Origin: Aquatica leii
Taxonomy: Eukaryota; Arthropoda; Insecta; Coleoptera; Lampyridae
Direction: 5' to 3'
NCBI GenBank assembly: GCA_035610365.1
Contig: CM069432.1
Coordinates: forward strand, 17,813,473 to 17,877,472
DNA: 64,000 nucleotides
The notes under the pieces were generated by a model. The model was given only the letters and a program-made list of their open reading frames with translations. It had not been told where the DNA came from and ran no database searches. The translations under genes and the position numbers were made by a program. Shown piece by piece: positions 1 through 12,300 of this stretch; the stretch's first letter is position 1; each line of letters opens with the position of its first letter.

Positions 1-2784
1 GTCGACGTAAACTTCTCTAAAAGCTGGGCCTCTTTCGGCCAAAAAGGTACGATCTGCAAAAGCTAGATCGTCGATAGTGTCTGAATCGGTAGTTTTTCCA
101 TGACGTGATCCGTCGAGACAGATTTCACGTCCGAAATTAGCGAAAAACGGCGTTAAGCCGGTGACTTCATGTACAGCGGTACGAATAGCACATGCTACTT
201 TAGCAAGATACTTATCCCAATGTCGATGGTTGTCTTCGATATATGACGATAACATTGTCTTCATGACTCTGTTGACTCTTTCTGTTGGATTCGCTTGTGG
301 ATGATAATTAGCGTTAAAAATAATTTTGGACTTATATGACGAAACCATTTTTGTAAATTCTGAACTGCGAAACTGTGTGCCGTTATCACACAAAAGATAT
401 TGAGGAACTCCAAACATTAAAAATACATCTTCTTCAAGACGTTTAGTAACTGCTGCGGCAGTAGCGGAACGTAACGGGAAAAATAAAACAAATTTCGAAA
501 AATAATCTGCAACTACAAGGATATACGAATAACCACTCTTAGATCGCGGTAGCGGTCCAACAAGATCGGTAGAAATCAACTGCCAAGGTTTGTCCACAAC
601 AGGATGACGGGTCATAAGGCCAGCAGGACGTTTCTGTTCTGGCTTATGCGTGATACAAACTTTACAACCATTGATGTAACGAATGACGTCAGCCTTCATC
701 TTAGGCCAGTAATAAAGCGGAACTATTCGTTCGAGAGTCTTAAAGATACCAAGGTGTCCAGCGGTAGGCTCATCGTGAAATTTTGACAATATTTCGAGTC
801 GTTTAGACTTAGGCACAACTTCTCTCCAATTGTCATTCTCAGAACGAAGATCGGGATAGTCTACGGTAACATGCTTAAATAGCTTTCCGTTACTAATTTT
901 CCACTGTGGAAAAGCGTTAGGTTTTGAACGTACACGTTCCATAAGTTTCGATAACCATTTGTCCGAAGACTTAGGTTCGGTAATGTCACAATCGGTAGTA
1001 ATGTTGTCGATAGCTGGTACTGAACGAGAGAGTGCGTCAGGTACGACATGATCCTTTCCTTTACGATGAATGATCGTAAAATCAAATTGCTGAAGTCTAA
1101 CAGCCCATCGTGCTAGACGACCGGTAGGTTCCTTCAAATTGTGTAACCAGACTAATGATGCGTGATCGGTAACTACAGTGAAAGTTGTTCCTTCAAGATA
1201 AGGGCGTAATTTTTCAATAGACCAAAGGACAGCCAAACACTCCTTTTCGGTAGTAGAATACTTGCGTTCACACTTTGTGAGCGACCTACTATTATAACAA
1301 ATAACACGTTCTTCACCGTCGATAAACTGTGTAAGAACTGAACCAAGACCAAAATCAGAAGCGTCAGTTTGAACTGTAAACGGAACATTGAAATCAGGGC
1401 AGGACAAAATAGGTGCGGAAATTAAACAATTCTTAATAATTTGAAAAGCTGCATCACAATCACTAGTCCAATTAAAGCTGGAATTCTTTAACAGAGACGT
1501 CAATGGAGCGATAATTGTCGAAAAATTTGGTACAAAACGGCGATACCACGAGGCCATGCCTATAATTCTTCTCACTTCAGCGACACCAGTGGGAACTGGA
1601 ATACGCAAAATTGCATCGACCTTTTCCGGGTCAACCGACAAACCAGTAGAATTTACTATAAAACCAAGATACTTAAGTTCAGGTTTACAAAAATGACATT
1701 TGTCTTTACTTAGCATCAAATTAGCCTCTCTAAGGCGACGAAGAACTTCAGTTAACACTTCCATGTGTTTCTCGAAGGAAGGAGCGCAAATAATGACGTC
1801 ATCTAAATAAACAAAAACGTAAGGTTCTAATTCGGGACCTAAAACTCGATCAATCAACCTCTGCCAAGAAGCTGGTGCGTTAGCTAAACCAAACGGTAAG
1901 CGCGTGAATTGGAATAACCCACGGTTCGGAACTGTAAAAGCGGTATACTGCTTAGACTCTTCGCTTAAAGGAATCTGCCAATAAGCGGACTTAATGTCGA
2001 GAGATGTAATAAACTTAGCGTCACGAAGACGATCCAAAATAGACGAAACGTAAGGTAAAGGATAAGCGTCCTTTTCGGTAACCTTGTTGACTTTTCTAAA
2101 GTCCACGCAAAAGCGATAAGAGTTGTCCTTCTTCTTCACCAATAAGATCGGGCTCGACCAAGCGCTGTTTGATTTTTCTACAACGCCTAACTTCAACATT
2201 TTCTCTAACTCCAGATCGATTTGTTTCTGGATAAACGGCGAAACTCGGTAATACCGTTGCTTAATTGGTTCGGAAGTAGTTTTGATCTGATGTTCGATCA
2301 AGTTGGTGCATCCAAAATTTTCATTCGAAGAAGAAAAGTGATTACTAACTAAATTATCTAACTGATTGAGCTGTTCTGAGGAAAGATCGAGACGAGACTT
2401 AATAACGGAATCTTTATCCTCCAATTGTGAAATGGTGTCCATATTTTCGAAACGCCACTCACCTTTTCTGAGATCGGGAACGATACCTGCTTGTTTCCAA
2501 AAATCAACGCCTAAAATTAAATTATGCGGAACGTCAGGAACAACTAAAACTTCTAAAACAACAATTTTTCCTTTAATTTCGATTGGGACGAGAAGTGAAC
2601 CTAAACTTTGTACTGATTTACCATTAGCAACAATACAATTAATTTTGACTGACTTATTTAACTTTAAACCTAACTGACTAAAAATTTCCCAACCCTTAGA
2701 ACCAACAATAGTGCGAGAAGCGCCACTATCTAATAAACTCAAAATTTCGTGACCAAAAACTTTAACGTAGACAAAGGTCTTTCG
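1..2784 (-). CDS. Gypsy LTR-retrotransposon pol polyprotein, partial at window edge
   Basis: This frame stays open from 2784 to position 1 and leaves the window. It encodes about 928 residues of protease, reverse transcriptase, RNase H and integrase, which together copy the element RNA into DNA and insert it. Visible in order: protease DSGA near 2730; RT start WSSPILLVKKKD near 2160; RT active site VYLDD near 1800; RNase H TDAS near 1365 and EKECLAVLW near 1245; the integrase zinc-binding H..H..C..C between about 780 and 630; integrase core STDLVG near 570, CDNGTQF near 400 and NPTERVNR near 280. All catalytic acids checked are present, and I found no stop in the stretches I translated. The gag gene lies upstream on the same strand. 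The 3' end and 3' LTR are outside the window, so completeness cannot be judged. Confidence 0.9.
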
Positions 2785-2928
2785 TCAGACTCAGCAGACT
2801 CTAAAACATAATCCAACACGACTTTATTCTTAACAAAACTCTTTTCTTCGAAGAATGTAAACTATTAAAATAGACAGCCGATTTAACTTTAACCTCTGAC
2901 GTCACTAAACGGCTTCTTAGTACGTCCT
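2770..2928 (-). other. gag-pol junction with apparent frame lesions
   Basis: Between the gag stop (2929-2931) and the first clearly pol-coding codons (about 2784), protein-like sequence can be followed only by changing frame at least twice. One frame gives a short protein-like stretch around 2887-2845. A second continues to about 2790 with an acidic ESAESDERP segment. Only then does the pol frame take over, just upstream of the DSGA protease motif. A normal programmed frameshift would need one change, so one or more small indels look likely. Confidence 0.5.
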
Positions 2929-4332
2929 TTACTCGTTTCCCGAACACTTAGAACAAGTGCGGACCGTAACGTTAGGTTTTCCACAACGATAACAAAATAA
3001 ACCTTTCTTAGGTTCTTTGCAAGAAGCAGCTCGATGGTTAGGCTTCCTACAATTCCAACATAATTGCGGACTACTTCGATTAGAAGAAGCAGGCGCATTA
3101 ACGATAGCTAACCTTCGTGAAGAAGGTGCGATATTCGAAGACGGTAATCGTAAATGTTGTCTAACAGGTGGTGTAGATTTTTCACCACTACTAACGTTAT
3201 TCGAAGAACGAGAAACGGCAATGTCCTTAACTTGAGATGTTACATAAGCGAGATCAGGCTCCATGTCCTGCTTTCGACGAGATGGAGGCGTGTAAGCTTC
3301 AATAGCTTGCATGCGGTCCTCGATAATACGACCAAATTTAATTAAATCCTCAATTGAAGTAACTGACGACAAACCAAGCTGAGTTTGATAAACGGGAGAA
3401 ATATTTCTTAATAAAATCTTTAACTGCTTTTCTTCAGAAAAAGGCTCATCGAGACGTGAAAACATGTTGCGAATAATTGCAACGTAAATACCCATTGGTT
3501 CATCATTAGCTTGAGTGCGACGCTTAATTTCTTCAATAAGACGTTCGTCATAATCGGTAGGCTGGAATTGTTCGCGTAAAAACTTAACTAAGTCTTCCCA
3601 AGAATTAACTGAACTACGAATGGATCTAACAAAAATCAATGCATGACCTGTAAAAAGATCAGTACACTCCAAAAATAACTGATGGCTTGAAACGTTACGC
3701 GATAATTGAAGTTCGGCAACTCGTTCTAAGAATGCATTCAATGAAATTGACTTTGCGTCACCAGAAAACTTTAAATTCCATTTAGAAACTGAAATACTCT
3801 TAACATGACTAATAAAATTTTGACTAACAGCAGAAGACGTCGGTAAAGCGTTATCAACTACAGAAGGTTGAACGATAGGTTCGATGACTTCATCGGCGGA
3901 AGTAGACGGATTTGAAACAACAATTTGTTTATCCAAAAGTTCGTACTGCGAAATTAAAACAACTAAGTCTTTTAAAAACTCATCTTTAACTTGAGAATCG
4001 TCACCTTGAATAGGAATTGAATTGCCAATACGGTTTAACAAATATTTAATTTTGGTTTCAATAGTAGAAGAAATTTTTGTAGTTGGAGTAATTTTTAATG
4101 AATCGATTAATTTTCTAAGCTCATCGATACCTTCACGAATCGCTAATTTATCTGCATTAAAATCGAACGGGTACACGGGACGAGATAATTTTCCGGTAGC
4201 TTCTTCAATAAGGAAATTCTTGAGTAAACCTCGTAATACGACAACACCTAACGATGCATCACCACCTCTAATCAAAATTTCATAACGTAATTCGTTATGC
4301 GATAAACGATCAACAATCAATTTGTAACCCAT
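2929..4332 (-). CDS. Gypsy gag protein with two CCHC-type knuckles
   Basis: A 467-residue open frame with an ATG start directly upstream of the pol gene. Gag forms the virus-like particle and packages element RNA. The middle (about residues 185-360) resembles the retrotransposon capsid family, including a WEDLVKFLREQF-type segment. The C-terminus has one full zinc knuckle (CWNCRKPNHRAASC, C-X2-C-X4-H-X4-C). A second (CYRCGKPNVTVRTC) has valine where histidine is usual but is followed by another cysteine, so it may bind metal with four cysteines. Gag and pol share the same register but are separated by several stops, so expression of pol would need a frameshift, or the junction is damaged. Confidence 0.85.
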   Translation of the reverse strand: MGYKLIVDRLSHNELRYEILIRGGDASLGVVVLRGLLKNFLIEEATGKLSRPVYPFDFNADKLAIREGIDELRKLIDSLKITPTTKISSTIETKIKYLLNRIGNSIPIQGDDSQVKDEFLKDLVVLISQYELLDKQIVVSNPSTSADEVIEPIVQPSVVDNALPTSSAVSQNFISHVKSISVSKWNLKFSGDAKSISLNAFLERVAELQLSRNVSSHQLFLECTDLFTGHALIFVRSIRSSVNSWEDLVKFLREQFQPTDYDERLIEEIKRRTQANDEPMGIYVAIIRNMFSRLDEPFSEEKQLKILLRNISPVYQTQLGLSSVTSIEDLIKFGRIIEDRMQAIEAYTPPSRRKQDMEPDLAYVTSQVKDIAVSRSSNNVSSGEKSTPPVRQHLRLPSSNIAPSSRRLAIVNAPASSNRSSPQLCWNCRKPNHRAASCKEPKKGLFCYRCGKPNVTVRTCSKCSGNE

Positions 4333-4410
4333 TTTAAAATGTAATTACAAAACGGTAAAATCTTCCAAAAATCACGAAACTTAACAGGCAAACTAAAATT
4401 CGAAAAAGGC

Positions 4411-4428
4411 CACACGCTGGAGACGCCA
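4411..4428 (-). promoter_or_regulatory. candidate primer binding site of the Gypsy at the left edge
   Basis: On the minus strand, upstream of gag, the sequence reads TGGCGTCTCCAGCGTG directly after an AT-rich end (ATAAATAATT). TGGCG right after the LTR end is a common start for tRNA-primer sites in Gypsy elements. The 5' LTR would then lie at higher coordinates. The matching 3' LTR is outside the window, so the site cannot be confirmed by LTR comparison. Confidence 0.4.
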
Positions 4429-6340
4429 AATTATTTATGTTACATGCCAAAATTAACACAAAGTCACTGCCTGCAATGAAGTAACATAAACGGGGGGGGT
4501 TGTGCCACTAGCTCAATGGAGAAGGGTGGGTTTTATTTAAAATTCCGTGAAAAATTGGAAACGCGATCGTCGTAAAAATGGAACTAGAACGGTAAAATAG
4601 TCAAATAATCGATAAGGGCGCCAATCAAGGATTTCTATAAGGAAGCTTTCAAACCCTTGATTACCTGAAAGCTCATCCGGTTGGTCATAACCACAGAACT
4701 TACCTTGGGTTATAACAATTCTGAAAAACACTTAAACTAAATTTACGTATGCGGCGGCTAAATGAATAAAAGCTCTTTACATTTAACAATTTAACATTTA
4801 TTGATTGAAAATTTAAAACCAAGACAAAATAAAATAACAAGTACTAAATGATATCAAATAAATTTGAATAAAAGAAATGAAATAATCTTAAACAAACAAA
4901 AATGAATAATTTACACACAAAACATTACATTAAAATTTATAAAAAGAAATGCTACTACAATAGCGTTAATTCGACGTCAAATATAATTAAATCTCAAGAT
5001 CTTGGCCGCATATTTATAACAAACAAATTATATAACACAAAAAAAAAAACAATACAGTTTATAACATAAATATGTCCGAACTTTAATTCGAACTAAACAA
5101 AATATAGTTTATAAGTCGTTACATTATCATATATTCGAAATACGAATCACTTCTCAACGCACAAAACAAAGTTAATTGATTTTAATTTTTGCGCAAACAC
5201 TATACGTGTTCATTAAAATAATTAAATTCAACGTTAGTCGTAATTTCAATTGACTTAAAAAAAAAATTGAAAGCTTTTACTGCATTTTTAATCGCGGGAC
5301 ACTGCACGATCAAACAACAAAATCGATAAATACCTTAATTCTTAATTGGTGACACCGGCTGAACTTTGGTTCCCAGTGGATTTGAAAGCTAACACCTTGG
5401 ATGGACTTTAGCTGCTTCCCAAACAATAGGTTACCAGTGGAAGATTTATTAATCCGCCCCAAAGGCGAAAGATATGAGATTGCGAAACAAACTCACGCAC
5501 AAATTCACGTAACGAAACATACGATATTAATTTAGGTAAAACAGTGATCTTAATTAACCGTAATTACGAAAAAGGAAAGTTTGATTTTCCACTTAAATTC
5601 ACTGCACCCTCTTCTTTTACTTCCACGGTAATTATTAGAACAGGTGAATTATCACCTTCGTTAACTACATTTTCCGGCCGTCAACCAACTAACTTCCCAC
5701 TACCACATTTTCCAAAAACACATCTATATATCAACTTTCGTCGACTGCCCTTTCCACAAAGGCTGCGTTCGAAACTTCAAACACCAAAATTCTCTCGCGC
5801 AAAGGTGCAATAAAGAGGCAAACAAACATATTACGTCATATTTATATAATTAGGACACAGCGTTTCGCTTGTACGTGAAACTGTCAATTTGACAAGATAT
5901 TATATTACAAGAATTTAAACTGCCTAATAAATTAAGATAACGACTTAATTTTTCCACGTAATCTAAACGTTTGACATAAAGAAATTCAAGTACGAATGTA
6001 CTCGAACAAAGAACTCATAAACCAACTTAAAATAAACAAACGGCGAAAATAGATTTAATTATGGTTATATCTCAGAAGGAAAACATAAATCACAACTGGA
6101 ATTTTTCAACAATCCAAGTGAAACATTCAATAAGCAAAATCGCGAAATCAGATGGTTTACCGCGTAACAAAATACAAAACTTTATCAACAATTACATTGT
6201 AACTTCGAATTTAAAATCGTAAAATAACTTATTAAACTCAATCTAAAATTCACATTAAACCAAATTCAAAATACATTAAATGAAAATCGTCAATCCAAAT
6301 ACTGTGTCCGTTATCAAACATTACTCAATCAACCAATCGA
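4429..6340. other. AT-rich non-coding stretch, probably containing a Gypsy 5' LTR
   Basis: There is no convincing coding sequence here. If the primer site near 4428 is real, the first several hundred bases are the 5' LTR of the minus-strand Gypsy, but I cannot fix its outer end. The stretch also has a GC-richer patch at about 5340-5480. The only longer open frame (5544-5813) has no recognisable motif. Confidence 0.35.
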
Positions 6341-6349
6341 TTCTAAACG

Positions 6350-7436
6350 ATGGTTACAACTGGTAGCCGACATCACGGAAGAAGTTATCCTAGGAATAGA
6401 CGTGATAAAAAAGTATGACTTTCATTTCGATATAAAAAACGATGTCTTGAAGATCGAAAATAAAGAAATTTTTTTTCATTCGTCAGAGAAGGCAGCCGTG
6501 CGAGTCTTATTGAATGAAGACGTAACTCTGCTTGCAAGGATTGAAAGTATGATAATGGCACGCCTGGATGAAATCTCTAGAAAGGCCACATACGCGCGAT
6601 TGAACTAATGGAGAACAACTTAGTTGAAAAAGGACTTTAGTAACTCAGATCCAGTATCTCAAATTGTGAGATGCGTAAAATCTAACGAAGATACGTCGCC
6701 AAAAAAGTGCCTACAACATCTATTGGACATTCTTACCTCCAAATGCCAAAACCTCAGTCAAGATCAGCTGGCTAAAGTTAAGGTGTTGATCCAGCAGTAT
6801 TAAATTAATAACGGAGACGCTCGGCCGATACGACAACATCCAGTTTTCCTTAGGCGAAAAGAGAAGAAGCCGAACAACAAATAATTACGATTGAATTTTT
6901 AAATAGCCCATGGGCATCCTCAGTAGTACTCGTAAAGAAGAAAGATGGATCAACGAGGTTTTGCGTAGACTACAGACAGCTAAACGACGTGACCAAAAAG
7001 GACAGCTACTCTTTAACCAGAATTGACGATACGTTAGACACTCGGTCAGAATCCTAGTGGTTTTCCACGTTAGATTTAAAGAATGGTTACTGGCAGGTAG
7101 AATTGGAACCCAAGGATTGTGAAAAAACAGCTTTTACGATTGGAACTGGTTTGTGGCAGTTCACTGTGATGCCCTTCGGCCTGTGTAACGCTCCGGCAAC
7201 ATACGAGCGTTTGATGGAGACTATCTTGTGCGGACTGTTTTGGAAGACGTGCTTAGTATGCCTAGACGAAGTGATCGTGGTTGGAAGGTCGTTTGAAGAA
7301 CACTTGAACAACTTGAAAGAAGTGTTCCAGCGACTACGTGGGGCTAATCTCAAACTAAGCCCAAAGAAGTGCTACGTATTTAAGAAGAAAGTGCAATAAT
7401 TTGGCCACGTCGTATCTAAAGATGGAGTAATATTAT
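6350..7436 (+). pseudogene. Gypsy pol remnant A: protease C-terminus and RT
   Basis: Translated pieces in order: the C-terminal part of an aspartic protease (ADITEEVILGIDVI, about 6365-6410); a degraded linker; then RT with [20 protein letters not shown] (about 6920-6980), LKNGYWQVELEP (about 7077-7112), MPFGLCNAPATYERL and the active-site region. The active site reads CLDEVIVVG, so the second aspartate of the usual YXDD box is glutamate. Lesions include frame changes before 6900, a stop near 7060 and an in-frame TAA at 7397-7399 just before FGHVVSKDG. Homology stops at about 7430, where another Gypsy pol begins. The segment at 17640-19080 is a worse-decayed relative. Confidence 0.85.
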
Positions 7437-9340
7437 AATTTATTCCGGCTCCTGGGAAGACCATGTCCAACACTTGCGGCTTGTGTTCGAAAGGTTGCAG
7501 CAACACCACCTACGATTATTTCTCAACAGATGTAAACTTGGCGTTGACACCATCACTTATCTCGGTCATATCGTAACCACTAAAGGCAACAATCCGCTAC
7601 CCGAACACATAGAAGCTCTCACAGCTGCCGACAAGCCTACAACCAGTAAGCAACTACGACGTTTCCTAAGGTTATGTAACTGGTTACGAGAGTACATTCC
7701 TAATTGTGCACAGATCCAAGCGCCGCTTAATGATATGCTGTTCACCAAAACTAAATTCGCTTGGACGCCAGCGGCCGAGGATGCGTTTTGCCAAACCAAA
7801 GAAGTCATCAAAGGCGAACTAAAACTAAGCCACCCAGACTTCACCAAACCATTTGTGCTTCAAAGGGACACGAGCGAAGTCGGCATCGCAGCGGTCCTTT
7901 ATCAAGAAGAATTGAACAACTGCCAAATCATCAGCTACGCGGGTGCTAAACTACAACCACACGAGCACCGGTACCACGTCAACGAGCAAGAGTGTTTGGC
8001 GGTTATCTGGGCGATAAAGAAATATCGTCCATACCTGGAAGACCGCCGATTCCTTCTTTTCACAGATAGCAAGGCTCTTTTGTGGTTGAATAAGATAAAA
8101 GACACCCGAAACAAGCTCACGCGGTGGTCCCTACTACTCCAAGAGTACACTTTTGATATCAAACACTGCGCGGGAAACACCAATGAACTCCCAGATCACT
8201 TGTCTCGCAACCCCGCAAATAAGCAAGTTGAAGAAGAGGTGTCAGAGACCAGCCGATTGTTGTCACCCGAGCATCCAGTGACGATGCACATCACAATAGC
8301 AGAGCTGCCAACCCGAGTAAAAGAAACCCAACAACAAAACCCGCCAACATCCACAACGATGCGCATTTGGGAAAGGATGAAAACGCGGCCAATCGCAGAG
8401 GACGACCTTGAACTACATTGACAGTTTGTGGTTGAAGACGACGTCCCTTATAAATTGCGGGAAGATCGGAAGGTCATGGTTGTACCGGCACAAGCACAAG
8501 AGGCAGTAATGTTTGCATACCACGACGACTCAACGGCTGGAGACCCAAGCGCGGAGGAAACCACCAGAGCAATCCAACTTTGTTACTTCTGGTTAAACAT
8601 AAAAGCCGAGGTACAGAAGTACGTAAAATCGTGTTGGGTATGCGCTGCATGCAAAAGAGGACCCATTTAAGATCAAGCCACAGTAAGACCGAGACAACCA
8701 ACGCATCCATGGAAAGCCGTATCGATTGACCTTATGGGTCCCGACGCAAAACAAAGAGCGATGAGCCTATTAGAAAACGAAGTTTTTAATCGATTTGGTT
8801 ACCCGAAAACCATCATCACTGATAATGGCCCACAGTTTACCTCGAGCATGTGGGACGACTCGCTTCGCCGTTGGGGCTGCCATCATTGGACTACTCCAAT
8901 ATTCCACCCACAAGCGAACCCGGTAGACAGGTGCAATCAGAAGATTAAGAAAGGGCTCAGAATCCACCTACGCGGCAAAGACCCCGAGCAATGGACGCAA
9001 GTATTGCCGATAGTTCTGTACAACCTTAGAATTCAAAAGAATGCGGCAACTGGAGTGTCTCCTAGCGAAGCGCTATTAGGGTACGAAGTTCCGCGTCCAG
9101 GAGAACTACAAGAAGCAGCACGTTTACCAACTGGAAACCAAGGCAAGAATCAAGAAAACCGCATACACCAAATACATCGAAACCAACATCGGTATTGATC
9201 CAGGTACGCCAACTACGGTTCCTCCAAAACCCAATTCAAAATTGGCTAGATGATGATGGAACGGAACCATAGCGCGGCCACACACTCATGCTTCCAACCA
9301 AAATGGGTTGGACCTTTCCCCATCGTGCAAACAGCGGGTA
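7437..9340 (+). pseudogene. Gypsy pol remnant B: RT C-terminus, RNase H, integrase, GPY/F
   Basis: This is a different Gypsy lineage from the sequence to its left. It starts just after the RT active site (YSGSWEDHVQHLRLVFERL) and runs open to 8421 through the RT thumb and RNase H (QRDTSEVG, NEQECLAVIWAI, FTDSKALLWL). After a stop it continues through the integrase zinc finger (C..C near 8630) and the core. In the core, ITDNGPQFTSS is present. About 35 residues after SIDLMGP are missing, and the third catalytic residue is changed (ANPVDRCNQ instead of a TER-like motif). A further frame change precedes a GPY/F-like module (KWVGPFPIVQTAGTNAY, near 9290-9340). The copy is dead. Confidence 0.85.
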
Positions 9341-12300
9341 CAAATGCGTACTGAATCGATAGAGATAACGGAAACTTTGCCAAAATCCACACCCACGATC
9401 TCAGCTCAGCCTCTCAAGAGTCAAAACCCGATGGAACTGTGTCCAAACCGGTGGGGGGGGGGGCTGATACCGCTTCCACCTCTACCGACGCTTCCATTGC
9501 AAACATCGCCGATTCCCCGCCACTTCAAACCACCCAGGGCAATTGCAGCTTTTAAAACCGGGATTCGCAGCCAGCAGAAGCATTCCGAATTAGGACACCT
9601 CCACTTAATGGGCGACTGAGTCTGGCCGTCCGGCACAAGAAATAATTCAGATCCGAGTACGCGTACGCAGGAGTAGGCAGATCGAAGCCTGGCCGCTGTC
9701 TACTATCACGTAGTTAGTGCATTTCCTGTCGATTTATATATATATATTTTGTAGCCTTAGTATTTTGTATTATATTATTAAACCGCTATAGTTTTCTTCC
9801 GGAAAGCACGCTCTCGCTTTGCTAAAAATACGCGCCACGAACCGCCGTTAGTCAATTATACGGCGGTCCGTCGTCGCGCCCTCGCCGCCGCCCAACGCCG
9901 AAAGGTAACACAGGCACAGATAACTAAATTTGAGTTACACATATTTTTTGTCTTATACTTAAACCAGTAGGTTCGATATCATCCATAAATTGGGTTAAAT
10001 CAGCAAAGTTGAAACATTTTTTTTAATTACAATTACAATAGCGTAATCAAAAAAACAATTAAACATCAGATTTTACTTATACTCATAAAAACCATTTTCT
10101 ATGAAAAAATGCAAACTACGAAAAAATTAGAGAATTTGTAATGGAAATTAAGATTACAATTGTTTCACCACTAATTACGTTCAAATCATGATAATACTTC
10201 TATTACAAAGGAAATCGGAATGTTGACTTTAATTTAATCCGGAAATATTAAAAAATATAGGTTAATTAAAACAGCAATTTCATATTTGGGCATGCAGTTT
10301 AAGTTTATTCGAGCTATTAATGGAACTTTTTTTAATTTATTATAATTGTAAATCAAAATATACATGACTTAGAGCTTTTTATGATTAAGGGCTATAAAAT
10401 TCATTTAAAACTTGAGCAAAGAACATAAGTGCATAAATAGAAAATTCGGCAAAAAAACATTTAAAATTTTTATGGTACAATTTAGATTTGCAGTAAATAA
10501 GAAGTTTTGTGTACAATCGTTGTAAATGGAAGCAGTTATGTGTAAAATATAAATTCAAAGTAGAAGTAAAAGTTGGCGTAGACAAAATTAAGTAAAGCAT
10601 TATAAATTGATCTAAGAACGGTACGAGACAAAACAGTATTAGTTAAAAATAAACCGAGAATGAATGATTTTCTCGTCTCTGAAACATTGTGTTAAAAAAA
10701 TTCATTATTTTAAAAACTATAGTCTAGACAACAATAATTCAGAAATGATAACGAGGTGCTTTATGTTGTTTGGTAATGTTAATAAGTCTAACTAAAATGT
10801 GTAACATCAGTTTTATTTAATGTATATTATAGCAATTCGTTAACCAGTAGGTAGGCAATTTACATGACGTCCGGAAATTTTAACATTCCTTATCTACCTC
10901 GAATTTCGCTGTTAGTACGAGATTATAAAACTAGGATTTGGCAAGCTCTTCCAAAGTTAAACGCTTTGATAAGCAATTAACACACCTACTGAAAATTAGT
11001 AAACAGAATACGTATTTGTTTGCGTTTAATTTTATATTTTTAATTAGAAATAATTATTTCAAGTTTCAGAAGTAGAATCGTCACTACTAAAATCAATACA
11101 TGTGTTTTGTTAGAATAAAGTACATAACAAAGTTATATCATTTTTATATATTTCTAAATAGCACCTTTACAGTACATACGCATCTTATTATTATCATTAT
11201 TAAACGTGTCAAACATGAAATAACATATGTCAAAGTTGTTTTTCAAATAAGACGCGATGAAAGTGCAAAGCTTTTCATGAACTTATGATTTTCATACTTC
11301 AAGTATTTCTTTATATTCAAAACACTTTATTTCCAGCCAGTTGTCAATAGATGAAATTGCTCGACACAGCAAAGTTGGAATTTCAAAGCGGAGATCATTT
11401 TTGAAATTAAATTATCATTCGATAAAAAATTTGTAGTGGACAAAGCTGTCAAAAGAATCCGTTGTAATGCACATAAAACAATAATATGCTTTTAACTATT
11501 AAGGTTTGTTAGACTTTATAATAAATGTTTTTGTTGTTTTATTTATACATAAATAAACAAATTCAGAAATCTGATTTAACTTATCCATTGAATTATAATT
11601 TGAATATTGTTATAAGACACGAGATAATTACTTTTTGATCACTAAATTTAAAAAATCGTGCATCAGCATGTATCGTTTGACTCAAAATATTCTGTTTTCA
11701 GCAGTTTTATAATCAAAAGTGAATGTGAAGACAACTTTTGTCTGTTGGTTTTTTACTTAACAAATTTGCTGGAATAATTAAAGCTCAACAAAATAGTTTT
11801 CTATCACTGATAATTCACAAAAAGCTCTTGGGTATCACTAAACTAAGTTGTTACAAGAAAATCAGATTCCTCGAGTTGGGCAGCCAAGAATAAATTATTT
11901 CGCTAGTCTTCTTGTAACAAAATTAAGCAACGGCCAGCACAGCTTCTTCGGAAAGAAATCGCAGGCTTTGTTATGCGAAATTAAAACGTAAATAAAAAAA
12001 AAGGCGCCAACACGATGAAAGATTAAGTTAAGGAGATACCGTCTAACTCTACCCGTAGCTGGAAAAGAATAAATAACACCACAGAAGTAATAACGCAGAA
12101 TATATATATTTATTTATCACAGAAGATGAAGAAGGTACATAAATATAAATTTTCGCAAATATTTATACGTGGGTCGAATGAATTATAAGTTGCGTCGACT
12201 AGTGAGCAACACACCGTACAACAAGCTGACCCTGTCAATCTAAACTTTTACATAAACATAAGGTCTGAATTTATATTCGCAAATTTTATAATTGTAGAGA

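Noticed and set aside
5544-5813. 89-residue plus-strand frame
   Set aside because: No domain, lies in the probable LTR/leader zone of a Gypsy element, composition not gene-like.
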